Origin: Acidobacteriota bacterium
GTDB lineage: Bacteria > Acidobacteriota > Polarisedimenticolia > J045
DNA length: 15,861 nucleotides
Reading direction: 5' to 3'
Assembly: GCA_020350085.1 (NCBI GenBank)
Contig: CP070706.1
Span: 2,793,977-2,809,837 of the forward strand
The translations under genes were made by a program, and so were the position numbers. The notes beneath the pieces are model-generated. The model saw nothing but the letters and a program-made list of their open reading frames with translations. It was not told the DNA's origin and made no database searches. How positions within the stretch are numbered: position 1 is the first letter of the stretch; every line of letters begins with the position of its first letter. Positions 1 to 7,188 of this stretch are shown in pieces.

Positions 1-714
1 CTGATCCTCGACGACGACATGACGCTCAGACCGGACGCGCTCGTCGGGCACGTCGCTGCCCACACCAGGCGGGCTCGCGCCATCATCGGTCGCATCGAGC
101 CCGACCCGAACACTTTCCACGGTCCGTTCGGGGCTTTCCTCGCCGACGAGGAGCTCGCACGCCATGCGCGGCTGGCGGCGTCGGCCGAGAACGTGGCGTT
201 CACCGACTGCCTGACCGGTCATTTCTCCATCCGGCGTGACCTGTTGCGGGCTGTGGGCGGCTATCAGGCGCGGTTTTCGCGCTACGGCTTCGAGGACATC
301 GAGCTGGCCTGGCGATTGATCCACCGAGGCATCCGATTGGCCTACCGCGAGCGACTCGTCGCCGTGCATCGCAGCCCGCATGCGAACTTCACCACGGTTT
401 GCCGCCGCCACCGGGAGGTCGGCGCCATGGCCGTGACCTTCGCCAGCGCTCACCAGGACGAGGCAGTGCGGGCGTTCCTTCGTCTCGACGGCATGCGTGG
501 CCGGCGCGAGCCGACGCCGTTCCGGCGCGCGATGAGCGCGGCACACACCACGGTGCGCTCCTTGCCGCGCGGCCCACGTGAGGTGCTGCTCGCCGCGGCA
601 CGGGCGGCAGTGGCCGTACTCGAGCGGATCGGGCCCCGGCGTTTTCGCCACGCCGCCTACCACATCGTTCGTGACATGCATTACGCGGCCGGCATCGCCG
701 AGGCACGCCGCTGA
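1..714 (+). CDS. Glycosyltransferase family 2-like protein, 3' part only
   Basis: The frame is open from the first base of the window, so this is the C-terminal 237 residues of a gene that begins upstream. It opens with LILDDDM, the acidic DXD-type motif that binds the metal and nucleotide-sugar in GT-A glycosyltransferases. About 90 residues on comes the acceptor-side signature GYQ...GFEDIELAWRL, the Gly-x-Glu-Asp pattern shared by GT2 and galactosyltransferase C-terminal (GT7C-type) domains. The last 100 residues are Arg/Ala-rich with no clear motif. The likely role is transfer of a sugar to a surface polysaccharide or other acceptor in the cytoplasm; donor and acceptor cannot be told. It is the only plus-strand gene and converges on the EamA transporter gene. 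The stop is TGA at 712-714. Confidence 0.8.
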   Translation: MILDDDMTLRPDALVGHVAAHTRRARAIIGRIEPDPNTFHGPFGAFLADEELARHARLAASAENVAFTDCLTGHFSIRRDLLRAVGGYQARFSRYGFEDIELAWRLIHRGIRLAYRERLVAVHRSPHANFTTVCRRHREVGAMAVTFASAHQDEAVRAFLRLDGMRGRREPTPFRRAMSAAHTTVRSLPRGPREVLLAAARAAVAVLERIGPRRFRHAAYHIVRDMHYAAGIAEARR

Positions 715-749
715 GGCAGCGCCGGCTCCCGAGACTCACAAGCGACCAT

Positions 750-767
750 CGGCCCGCGAACGGGCCG
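750..767. terminator. Perfect 7-bp hairpin between convergent genes
   Basis: CGGCCCG at 750-756 pairs perfectly with CGGGCCG at 761-767 around a CGAA loop. It begins 35 bases after the glycosyltransferase stop and directly abuts the EamA stop codon on the other strand. Such a hairpin in a convergent gap commonly acts as a bidirectional transcription stop. Neither side has a T-run, so canonical intrinsic termination is only inferred. Confidence 0.45.
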
Positions 768-1658
768 TCACGAGCGCTGGCGGCTCGCCAGCATGATCCC
801 CGCGAGCACCAACGGCGTGCCCACGAGAGTGCGCGTCTGCAGCGGCTCGCCCAAGAATGCCGCGCCGAAACCGAGCGCGGTCAGCGGCGTCAAGTAGGCA
901 ATCATGGCCAGCCGCGATGCAGGCATCTTCGCCAGTAGCCAGTAGTAAAGCGTGAACGTGACGGCGGAGCCGAAGACGGCAAGGTACAACAGCGCGCCGA
1001 CAGAGACCGCATCGAAGACCACCGGCCGGCCGCGCTCTGCAACGATCGCCAACGCTCCCATCACGCCGGCGCCGATCCCCATCGGCACCGCCGCCAACGA
1101 CAAGGGGTGAACGCCGTGCCCCCAACGCTTGACGGCGACGTTGGCGATCGCGGCGGCGAGCGGCGAGAGCAGCATGATCAGCGCCGCGCGGCGCACGGGG
1201 GCTCCGCCGAGAGCGGTCAGATCCTCCGAGTAGATCACCGCGATGCCGACGAAACCGATCAGCACTCCCACCGCGGCCATCGTGCCGAGCCGCTCGCCGG
1301 GCAGCGCCACGTGTGCCATCAAGGCGACGAACAGTGTGAACGTCGAAAACAACACCGCCGCTAAGCCAGACGGGATCCACTGTTCGCACCAGTACACGAC
1401 GCCATAGGAAACCACGTAGCTCAGCAGACCGTTGACGATCCACAGCCAACGTTCTCGCGCCGAGCGGCCGAAGCGCACCCCCATCGGCACGGCCGCGAGA
1501 AAAAGGACCGCGGCCGCGATCGCGAAGCGCAGGCTGACTCCCGTCATCGGCGGGATGCCGGAAAGTCCGATCCGTATCGCAGCCCACGTCGTTCCCCAAA
1601 TCAGCGTCAGCACGGCAAACACAGCCGCTTGAATTCCGCTACCGGCGGGCCGCTCCAT
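768..1658 (-). CDS. EamA/DMT-superfamily transporter
   Basis: A 296-residue, very hydrophobic protein, the usual length for drug/metabolite transporters with ten membrane helices in two EamA repeats. The first repeat begins near residue 10 with a helix containing LIWGTTWAAIRIGL, typical of EamA N-termini, and the second starts around residue 150. LGEPL near residue 260 matches the conserved end-of-repeat FLGE motif. The family exports amino acids, nucleobases or other small metabolites across the inner membrane; the substrate here is unknown. I chose the ATG at 1658 because the first helix follows at once and GAGAG lies just upstream. The same frame stays open far upstream into the antiporter gene, but that extension is Arg/Ser-rich and not membrane-like. 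It lies 28 bases downstream of the antiporter gene and is probably co-transcribed with it. Confidence 0.85.
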   Translation of the reverse strand: MERPAGSGIQAAVFAVLTLIWGTTWAAIRIGLSGIPPMTGVSLRFAIAAAVLFLAAVPMGVRFGRSARERWLWIVNGLLSYVVSYGVVYWCEQWIPSGLAAVLFSTFTLFVALMAHVALPGERLGTMAAVGVLIGFVGIAVIYSEDLTALGGAPVRRAALIMLLSPLAAAIANVAVKRWGHGVHPLSLAAVPMGIGAGVMGALAIVAERGRPVVFDAVSVGALLYLAVFGSAVTFTLYYWLLAKMPASRLAMIAYLTPLTALGFGAAFLGEPLQTRTLVGTPLVLAGIMLASRQRS

Positions 1659-1686
1659 CGATCTCTCGAGGCGTCGTCGGTGACGA

Positions 1687-3591
1687 CTACGTCGCTCGCT
1701 CGCTCGTCGCGGCCGCATCGACGATCCGGCGCAGGCTACGCCCGGCGAGCCACTGCTCGGCCAGCGAACGCCGCTCGTCGATGATCGCGACGTAGAGTCG
1801 GTCGCCCGGCCTGATGCGAGTCCGATCATCGACCGGTTGCCATCGGCGCGCGCGGCCGACCAGCAGCGGCAATGCCGGCGCGCGCGGGTCGTGTAGAGGC
1901 GCTTTCTGCTCGGATGCGCCCTCGCCGGAGGCCTCGACAGTCTTCGCCGAGCGTTCCCACAGCTCGACCGTCGCCTGGTCGCGGTCGAAGGCTTGCACCC
2001 ACATCGCGAGCTTCTGCGGACCCGCGAACAGCACGCGCGCATCGAGGGCTTCGACCATGCGGGCGTTGATGCTGCCATGACCGAAGCGGATCGCGACGAA
2101 CACGCGCGGAAGCGCCGTTTCCTCGCGCACCTTGTCAGCAAACATCAAGTTGACCTCGTCATTGGGCGTCACGGCGAGACACCCCGCACGCGAGTCGACG
2201 TCCGCTCTGATCAGCGTGCGCTCCTCGAGCGCGTTGCCGAAGACGATGCGGAATCCCTCGTCTTGGGCCGTATGCGTCACCTCGGGGTTCGCATCGATCA
2301 GCAGCACTTCTTCGCCCTGCTCGCGAAACGAACGCGCCAGCGCGCGACCCAATCCGTTGGCACCCAGGATGGCCCAGCCTCGCCGGACGGGACGTCGCAG
2401 CCCGAGGATGTGAGCGACGGCCGACCCGGTCAGACCCTGCACCAGAACGGTCACCGCAATGACCAAAAACACCAAAGCGCGCAACGACTCGCCGCCGGAG
2501 ATGCCGTGATCAGCGAGTGTCTCGGCAAACAACGACGCCACGGCCGCCGCGACGATTCCGCGCGGGGCGAGCCACGAAATGAATCCCCGCTCACGCCACG
2601 AAAGCTCGGACCCGAGCGTGCTCGCCGCGACGTTCAGCGGTCGGACCAACAGCATCAACACCCCGACAGTCGCCAGGCCTTGCCAGCTCAGCGCCAACAC
2701 GTCATCCAGCCTGACGTCGGCGGCCAACAACACGAACAGCATGCCGATGAACATCACCGTCAGCTGCTCTTTGAACTCCATCAGGTCCTTGGTCACCCGC
2801 GTCTGCACGTTGCCGACGACCATCCCGGCGACGGTGGCGGTCGCGATTCCGCTTTCTGCCAGCAGATGCTCGCTCAACTGAAACAGGGCCAGCACGAGCG
2901 AGAGGGTGAACACGTTCTCGAGTCCTTCGGGAACGAGCCGGCGCGCGCGCAGCAGCAACACGATCACGCCGCCGCCGATGACTCCCAACGCGACACCGAC
3001 ACCCAGGCGTGTCACTGCCGACAGCATTCCGCTCGCCAACGACGCGCCCGAGGGGCTGAGCGCCACCTCGAGCGCGACGAGCGCTACGATCGCGCCGATC
3101 GGGTCGATGAGCACACCTTCGGCTTCGAGTACGGTGGCGACCTGATGCCGGACGCGAATTCTTCTCAGCAGTGGCGTGATGACCGTGGGCCCGGTGACGA
3201 TCACCAACGTGCCGAAAAGTATCGATAATCGCCAGTCCCAGCCCATCAGCACCCGCGCAGCCAGCGCCCCGCCGACGGCCGTGATGATCGCCCCCCAGGT
3301 GATCAGCCGGCGGATCGTGTGCGCCTCGCGGCGCAAGCGCCCGAGGCTGAGGTTCATGCCTCCTTCGAACAGGATCACCGCAACGGCGAAGCCGACCAGC
3401 ATCGGCAGCGCCGATCCGAGCGATGGCGAGTTCACGACGCCGAGCAGGTCCGGCCCCAACGCCACGCCAGTCCCGAGCAGCAGGACGATGCCCGGCAGGC
3501 GCAGATGGCGCGCCAACGACTGGGCGATCATCCCGGCGGCCAACGCCGCGGCGAGCGTGAGCGCCGGGTCAGCCGCGTGGGATTCGATCAT
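1687..3591 (-). CDS. Monovalent cation/proton antiporter with RCK (TrkA-N) domain
   Basis: 634 residues. Residues 10-395 form a 12-13 helix antiporter domain of the CPA superfamily: ILFEGG (73-78), GPTVITPLLRR (134-144), the ion-site segment EGVLIDPIGA (158-167) and APRGIVAAA (342-350) are all typical of NhaP-type Na+(K+)/H+ exchangers. Residues 404-510 are a Rossmann RCK/TrkA-N domain with an LGANGLG nucleotide loop (409-415) and an acidic residue, D433, at the end of the second strand. Residues 545-612 resemble a TrkA-C ligand-binding domain (RPGDRLYVAI). The protein would exchange cations for protons at the inner membrane, gated by NAD(H) or another nucleotide; ion selectivity cannot be read from sequence. 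The ATG at 3591 is followed directly by the first helix, though its Shine-Dalgarno is weak. A 146-base gap separates it from the HEAT-repeat gene upstream. Confidence 0.9.
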   Translation of the reverse strand: MIESHAADPALTLAAALAAGMIAQSLARHLRLPGIVLLLGTGVALGPDLLGVVNSPSLGSALPMLVGFAVAVILFEGGMNLSLGRLRREAHTIRRLITWGAIITAVGGALAARVLMGWDWRLSILFGTLVIVTGPTVITPLLRRIRVRHQVATVLEAEGVLIDPIGAIVALVALEVALSPSGASLASGMLSAVTRLGVGVALGVIGGGVIVLLLRARRLVPEGLENVFTLSLVLALFQLSEHLLAESGIATATVAGMVVGNVQTRVTKDLMEFKEQLTVMFIGMLFVLLAADVRLDDVLALSWQGLATVGVLMLLVRPLNVAASTLGSELSWRERGFISWLAPRGIVAAAVASLFAETLADHGISGGESLRALVFLVIAVTVLVQGLTGSAVAHILGLRRPVRRGWAILGANGLGRALARSFREQGEEVLLIDANPEVTHTAQDEGFRIVFGNALEERTLIRADVDSRAGCLAVTPNDEVNLMFADKVREETALPRVFVAIRFGHGSINARMVEALDARVLFAGPQKLAMWVQAFDRDQATVELWERSAKTVEASGEGASEQKAPLHDPRAPALPLLVGRARRWQPVDDRTRIRPGDRLYVAIIDERRSLAEQWLAGRSLRRIVDAAATSERAT

Positions 3592-3662
3592 GAGACGGAC
3601 GTTCCGCCTGATCTGCGCCAGACAGCGCCGCGAATCGGCAGCGAAGACGGCGCGCCGCCCGT

Positions 3663-3690
3663 AGGCGGGAAGGATGCGTCAAGCCCGCCT
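3663..3690 (-). terminator. Hairpin in the HEAT/antiporter gap, possible weak terminator
   Basis: AGGCGGG (3663-3669) and CCCGCCT (3684-3690) form a 7-bp stem with a 14-base loop, about 50 bases after the stop of the HEAT-repeat gene on the minus strand. No T-run follows, so it could equally be an mRNA-stabilising hairpin or chance pairing in GC-rich DNA. The rest of the 146-base gap shows a short palindrome CGGCGCGCCG at 3648-3657 and no convincing promoter. A TTGACG reads from the loop on the minus strand but has no -10 partner. Confidence 0.25.
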
Positions 3691-3737
3691 CTTCGTTCGG
3701 GTCGCGGGCGCTCGGAGAGCTTCATCATTGGTACGCG

Positions 3738-5072
3738 CTACGCTCTTCGCTCGCTCGGCGCATCGGAGCCGCCGGCGAGGCCGGCCTGCTTGCCCGCCTC
3801 CGCGGAGCTCTCGGCACGGCGGGACAAAACGGAAAGCGCGGCCTGCACGTTGTGGCCCCAGTTCTGGCTCTTGAGCGCCTCGTCGAGCAGCTTGTCGGCC
3901 GCTTCGCCACGGAGCTTTCTCGCCGCCACCAGCGCCTGGAGTGCGGCGTAGTACCCGGGGCCGTCATCGTCGGCCTTGTGCTTCGTCCAGACCTCGCTGA
4001 CAACCGGCAGCAGCGACTGGTCAGCTCTGGCGGCGAGGCCCGTCATCGCTTGCTGGCATACCTGCGCGTCCTCGTCGGCCACCAATCGGGAGAGTAGGGG
4101 CGTGACGTCCACCGCGTCCGGCGCCGCTGACAGCCGCTTGGCGAGCAGGAAACGCAGCTCGGTCCGCTCGTCCGCGAGCGCCTGCTCGAGGCCGCTTTGG
4201 ACCCCATCATCGAGCACACCGAGATCCACCAACGCCAGGCAAGCCTCCGCGCGGACCAGCGGATCGTCCGTGCCGGCGAACTCGCGCAGCTCCGTCACCG
4301 CCCTCTCGCCACCGAGATCTCCGAGCGCTCTCACGACCGCGAGCACGTTCTCCTTGTAGCGCGCGTAGCGCTGGATGGCCGCCACATCGACGGAGGGCTC
4401 GCCGGCCTCACCGAGCGCTTCGATCACGGGAGCCCTGCGCTCGGCACGCTGCGCTTGAAGCGCCGCACGCAGGGCTCGCTGTGCGCGTTCACCCCCGTGT
4501 TCGCCGAGAACGATCGCCGCCGCCGAAGCGAGTGCGGGGTTCTTCTTCGTCACGTCTCTCTCGGCTTCTGGCACGCAGGCTTCGGAACCGATCTTGGCCA
4601 ACGCGGAGCAGATCTCGACATCCAGCACCTCCTCTGCATCACGGACGGCCGACTCGAGTATCGACCGGCCCTCGGAACGTCCCATCTTGGCCAACGCCCG
4701 CGCGGCGACCCGCTGCACGAGCGGGTTCGCGTCCTCGAGCAGCGGCAGCAGGAGCGGCGCCGCGTCCGGATCGCTCCAACGCTCGAGAGCGTGCGCCGCT
4801 TCGACCTTGAGCTGGAAAGAGGGCGAGGCGAGCGATTGCTCGATCCGCTGCCGGCCTTCGGCCAGGCCCGGATAGTCACCGATGAGCGACAAGGTCAGCA
4901 CTTGGAGGCTAGGCCCTCCGTTCCACGCGTCATCGAGGCTCTTGCGCGCCTGCTGCACGAGGGGGGAGTCCGACGGAGCGCAGCTCGACGCGGCGAGGAT
5001 CGTGAACAGCACCAGCGCGGCCATCCGGCCCGCGCAGCCGAACTCGACGGCCTCGCGTGTGGTCTCTCTCAC
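3738..5072 (-). CDS. HEAT-repeat lipoprotein
   Basis: 444 residues. A basic start and hydrophobic stretch (17-28, ALVLFTILAA) end in a lipobox-like ASSC, with Cys31 as the candidate lipidated residue; the -3 position is Ala rather than Leu, so the box is imperfect. Residues 60-400 are alpha-helical HEAT/PBS-type repeats of about 30 residues with recurring patterns such as VRAEACLALVDLG and VQRVAARALAKMG. These repeats usually form a curved protein-binding solenoid, so a periplasmic or outer-membrane scaffold is likely; no enzymatic motif is visible. The start is a GTG, fixed by a GAGGAGG Shine-Dalgarno seven bases upstream. The gene lies 44 bases after the ureohydrolase and may be the distal part of that operon. 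Confidence 0.8.
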   Translation of the reverse strand: MRETTREAVEFGCAGRMAALVLFTILAASSCAPSDSPLVQQARKSLDDAWNGGPSLQVLTLSLIGDYPGLAEGRQRIEQSLASPSFQLKVEAAHALERWSDPDAAPLLLPLLEDANPLVQRVAARALAKMGRSEGRSILESAVRDAEEVLDVEICSALAKIGSEACVPEAERDVTKKNPALASAAAIVLGEHGGERAQRALRAALQAQRAERRAPVIEALGEAGEPSVDVAAIQRYARYKENVLAVVRALGDLGGERAVTELREFAGTDDPLVRAEACLALVDLGVLDDGVQSGLEQALADERTELRFLLAKRLSAAPDAVDVTPLLSRLVADEDAQVCQQAMTGLAARADQSLLPVVSEVWTKHKADDDGPGYYAALQALVAARKLRGEAADKLLDEALKSQNWGHNVQAALSVLSRRAESSAEAGKQAGLAGGSDAPSERRA

Positions 5073-5079
5073 GGTCGTT

Positions 5080-5086
5080 CCTCCTC
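5080..5086 (-). promoter_or_regulatory. Strong Shine-Dalgarno fixing a GTG start
   Basis: On the minus strand GAGGAGG stands seven bases before the GTG at 5072. It is the strongest ribosome-binding site in the window and decides for this GTG over the internal Met17. It may matter because this gene, unlike those upstream, is not translationally coupled by an overlapping stop codon. Confidence 0.8.
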
Positions 5087-5116
5087 TTGCGAGCGATACT
5101 CCGCCGCAGGGGTTCG

Positions 5117-6166
5117 TCAGACGTAACGGGTGTCGTCCGGCACCGTACCGAGCGCCACTCCGGCGAGCAGATACAGCGTCTTGGCGGCCACAAAGCCATC
5201 CCAGAAGTCGGGCCCGATCTCGACCAGATCGGCCCCGACGATATGCCGGCCCGACCGACCGACCGCTCCCAGCAAGTACGCCAGCTGCTGCCAGCTGAGC
5301 CCGCCCGGCACCGGCGTGCCCGTCCCGGGACAGAGGAATGGCTCCAGACCATCCACGTCGACGCTCAGCCAGATGCGGTCCGGCAGCGCCTCTAGGATAT
5401 CTCCGACCAGCTCAGCAAAGCAGCGCCCCTCGAGCAGCGCGTGCGCGAGCTGCTGATCGGTGAACCACTTCACTCGCGCGCCGTTCTGCGCGGCGTACTG
5501 CGTCTCTTCCGGACAGACATCGCGCAGCGCCACCTGAACCAAGCGCGTGACGGCTTCGATCTCGAGTGCACGCCGCATGACGCAGGCGTGAGAGCTCGTC
5601 CAACCCTCGTACGCGGCGCGCAAATCGGCATGCGCATCGATCTGCAGAATGCCCATCTGTCCCGCCCGCTGCGCTGCTGCCGCGAACGCACCCGCGCTGA
5701 TTCCGTGCTCTCCGCCGATGACGAACGGGATTCGCTCGCGATCGATCAGCCGCGCCACGGTGTCTTCGACCCAGCCGCGCACCGCGGTCGAATGACGATC
5801 GACCTCGGTGCGCGCCTGCGCGTCACCCCTTCTGGCCTTCGCGGCGGCCCGCCGCGCGGCGTCGGAGTGTTGGCGAATCGCGTGCAACTCGGGCAGCGAG
5901 CCGATGCCGGCGATCCACGGCTCTCCAGCCCACGGATCGGCGAGATCGATCTGAGACGAAGCCTCGATCAGGGCTCGCGGGCCGTCCACCGTGCCGCCTG
6001 CTCCCGAGACGGTGCCCTCGAAGGGCACGGGAACGGCCACGATGCGGCACTCCTCGAGCGGCAAGCCCAGCCCGAACAGGCTGCCTGCCCCATCGTTCGA
6101 GGCGTTGGGATCGATCGCGCGGGGCGCCCGAGGCCGTCCTTCGGGCAGCTGAGCAGGCGGGATCAT
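5117..6166 (-). CDS. Agmatinase/arginase-family ureohydrolase
   Basis: 349 residues, about 40 more than typical agmatinases because of an N-terminal extension and an Arg/Ala-rich helical insert near 100-130. All six binuclear manganese ligands of the ureohydrolase fold are present: H154 in GGEHG, D177, H179 and D181 in DAHADL, and D270 and D272 in SVDVDGLEP, followed by the family motif CPGTGTPVPGG. ADLVEIGPD near residue 320 is the usual C-terminal segment. The family hydrolyses guanidino compounds (agmatine, arginine, guanidinobutyrate and others), releasing urea. Putrescine/spermidine biosynthesis is the default role, but the substrate is not settled by these motifs. Its ATG overlaps the TGA of the metallophosphoesterase gene (ATGA), so the two are translationally coupled. 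No other polyamine gene is visible nearby. Confidence 0.87.
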   Translation of the reverse strand: MIPPAQLPEGRPRAPRAIDPNASNDGAGSLFGLGLPLEECRIVAVPVPFEGTVSGAGGTVDGPRALIEASSQIDLADPWAGEPWIAGIGSLPELHAIRQHSDAARRAAAKARRGDAQARTEVDRHSTAVRGWVEDTVARLIDRERIPFVIGGEHGISAGAFAAAAQRAGQMGILQIDAHADLRAAYEGWTSSHACVMRRALEIEAVTRLVQVALRDVCPEETQYAAQNGARVKWFTDQQLAHALLEGRCFAELVGDILEALPDRIWLSVDVDGLEPFLCPGTGTPVPGGLSWQQLAYLLGAVGRSGRHIVGADLVEIGPDFWDGFVAAKTLYLLAGVALGTVPDDTRYV

Positions 6167-7188
6167 GGCGCACGCCCCGAGCCGCGCGAGGGAATGATCA
6201 ACCGGTCGCCAGCCTGAACAGGAGGGCCCTGCTCCAGCTCGAGGAGCAATCGTGGCCTGCCAGCGCCGTCGGCATCGCCGCGGCTGTCGACGACTCGCAA
6301 CACGCGGCCGCGCCGCAGTCCGTGTCCGTGCCCCGAGCTGATCGCCACGCGATCACCGACCGCCAGCTGAACGAAACGATCGATGCGGATCTCGGCCTGC
6401 TCTCGGCGCTCGATCGCCTCGAGCACAGCCGCCGGGACCTCCAGCTGCGAACCCCAGCTCTCGAAACGGGCTCGTCCCTGGCGCGGAATGCGCAGGAACC
6501 GGCGACCGGATCGCCAGTCGGGCAGCACGTACAGCTGGTGCAGGCTCGCGTCTTGCCCGCGGATCTCGAGACTCATTTCCACGTGCAGATGGCCGATCAC
6601 CGCAGCATCGTAGCCGCGAGAGAGCACACGCCGGCCGTAGCGCTCGAGCCGCTCGCGCGTGATCGAGGTCTTGTGACGCAGATTCTGATGCCGCAACGCG
6701 CGCTCGATCCTGTCCGCGATACGCAGGCCCAGTCGCGATGGCAACACGCCGAACGCGCCGAGCACGAGTCGCGAGCGGGTGGCCCAGCGAAACACCCGAT
6801 CGCGCCGATCGTCGGGCGCGAGCCGGTTGCCGTGAGCGAGCAGCCAGCGTGCCCCGGCCCAAGGTGCTGCCGATACGCGGTCCGCCACCTCGTCGAAGGC
6901 CCGGCGCTGCCAGCTCTGGGCACCGAACTCTCGATTCCCCTCGACGAACACGACGTGAACACCCGCGCTCCGCAACGCGACACATGTCTCGAGCACGCGG
7001 CGGTGGTGCTCGAGCGTGAACTTCTCCGCACCGAGCCACAGCGAGAAGATGTCCCCCAACAGCACCAATACGGCGGTATCGACCGCTCGCTCGGCGAGAA
7101 AGGCGCAGAACGGGCCGAGCTCGGCGTCGCCGGCGCCGAGGTGAGCGTCCGCCACCGCGATCAGATCGCCGTCTCGGGCCGCGTTCAC
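6163..7188 (-). CDS. LpxH-like metallophosphoesterase with C-terminal extension
   Basis: 341 residues from a GTG. The N-terminal 235 residues are a calcineurin-like phosphoesterase of the UDP-2,3-diacylglucosamine hydrolase (LpxH) kind. Metal ligands are visible as D14 and H16 (DAHLG), D46 (LGDIFSLW), N85 (EGNREF), H119 (AHGN) and H200 and H202 (GHLH). RLAPDDRRDRVFRW after H119 mirrors the HGD-LCTDD segment of LpxH. LpxH makes lipid X for lipid A at the inner membrane. Two deviations are Asn in place of Asp after the HG of HGD, and GHLHVE in place of GHTHRP. Residues 270-333 form an added beta-rich domain with two similar edges, VGDRVAIS and AGDRLIIP, not found in standard LpxH of about 240 residues. 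The start overlaps the tgt stop (GTGA) and is preceded by AGGGGAG. A lipid A role is inferred, not proven. Confidence 0.78.
   Translation of the reverse strand: MNAARDGDLIAVADAHLGAGDAELGPFCAFLAERAVDTAVLVLLGDIFSLWLGAEKFTLEHHRRVLETCVALRSAGVHVVFVEGNREFGAQSWQRRAFDEVADRVSAAPWAGARWLLAHGNRLAPDDRRDRVFRWATRSRLVLGAFGVLPSRLGLRIADRIERALRHQNLRHKTSITRERLERYGRRVLSRGYDAAVIGHLHVEMSLEIRGQDASLHQLYVLPDWRSGRRFLRIPRQGRARFESWGSQLEVPAAVLEAIERREQAEIRIDRFVQLAVGDRVAISSGHGHGLRRGRVLRVVDSRGDADGAGRPRLLLELEQGPPVQAGDRLIIPSRGSGRAP

Noticed and set aside
1690..1715. Short CTCG-type tandem near the end of the antiporter gene
   Set aside because: It falls in coding sequence for the C-terminal residues (ATSERAT) and repeats only a few times; low-complexity codon use explains it.
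768..2141. Long upstream extension of the EamA gene into the antiporter gene
   Set aside because: The extension is basic and low-complexity, overlaps antiporter coding sequence, and the EamA domain starts at the ATG at 1658.
1993..3228. 411-residue frame on the plus strand opposite the antiporter gene
   Set aside because: It is Gln/Arg/His-rich with no fold or motif, as expected for the complement of a GC-rich gene.
3666..3725. TTGACG in the HEAT/antiporter gap as a promoter -35 box
   Set aside because: No AT-rich -10 element lies 15-19 bases downstream on the minus strand.
3588..3728. 46-residue frame in the gap between the HEAT and antiporter genes, ending at the antiporter start
   Set aside because: Despite the neat stop/start overlap, only about 70% of codons end in G/C, close to background and below the neighbours, and the peptide is Pro/Gly/Arg/Ser-rich with no structure.
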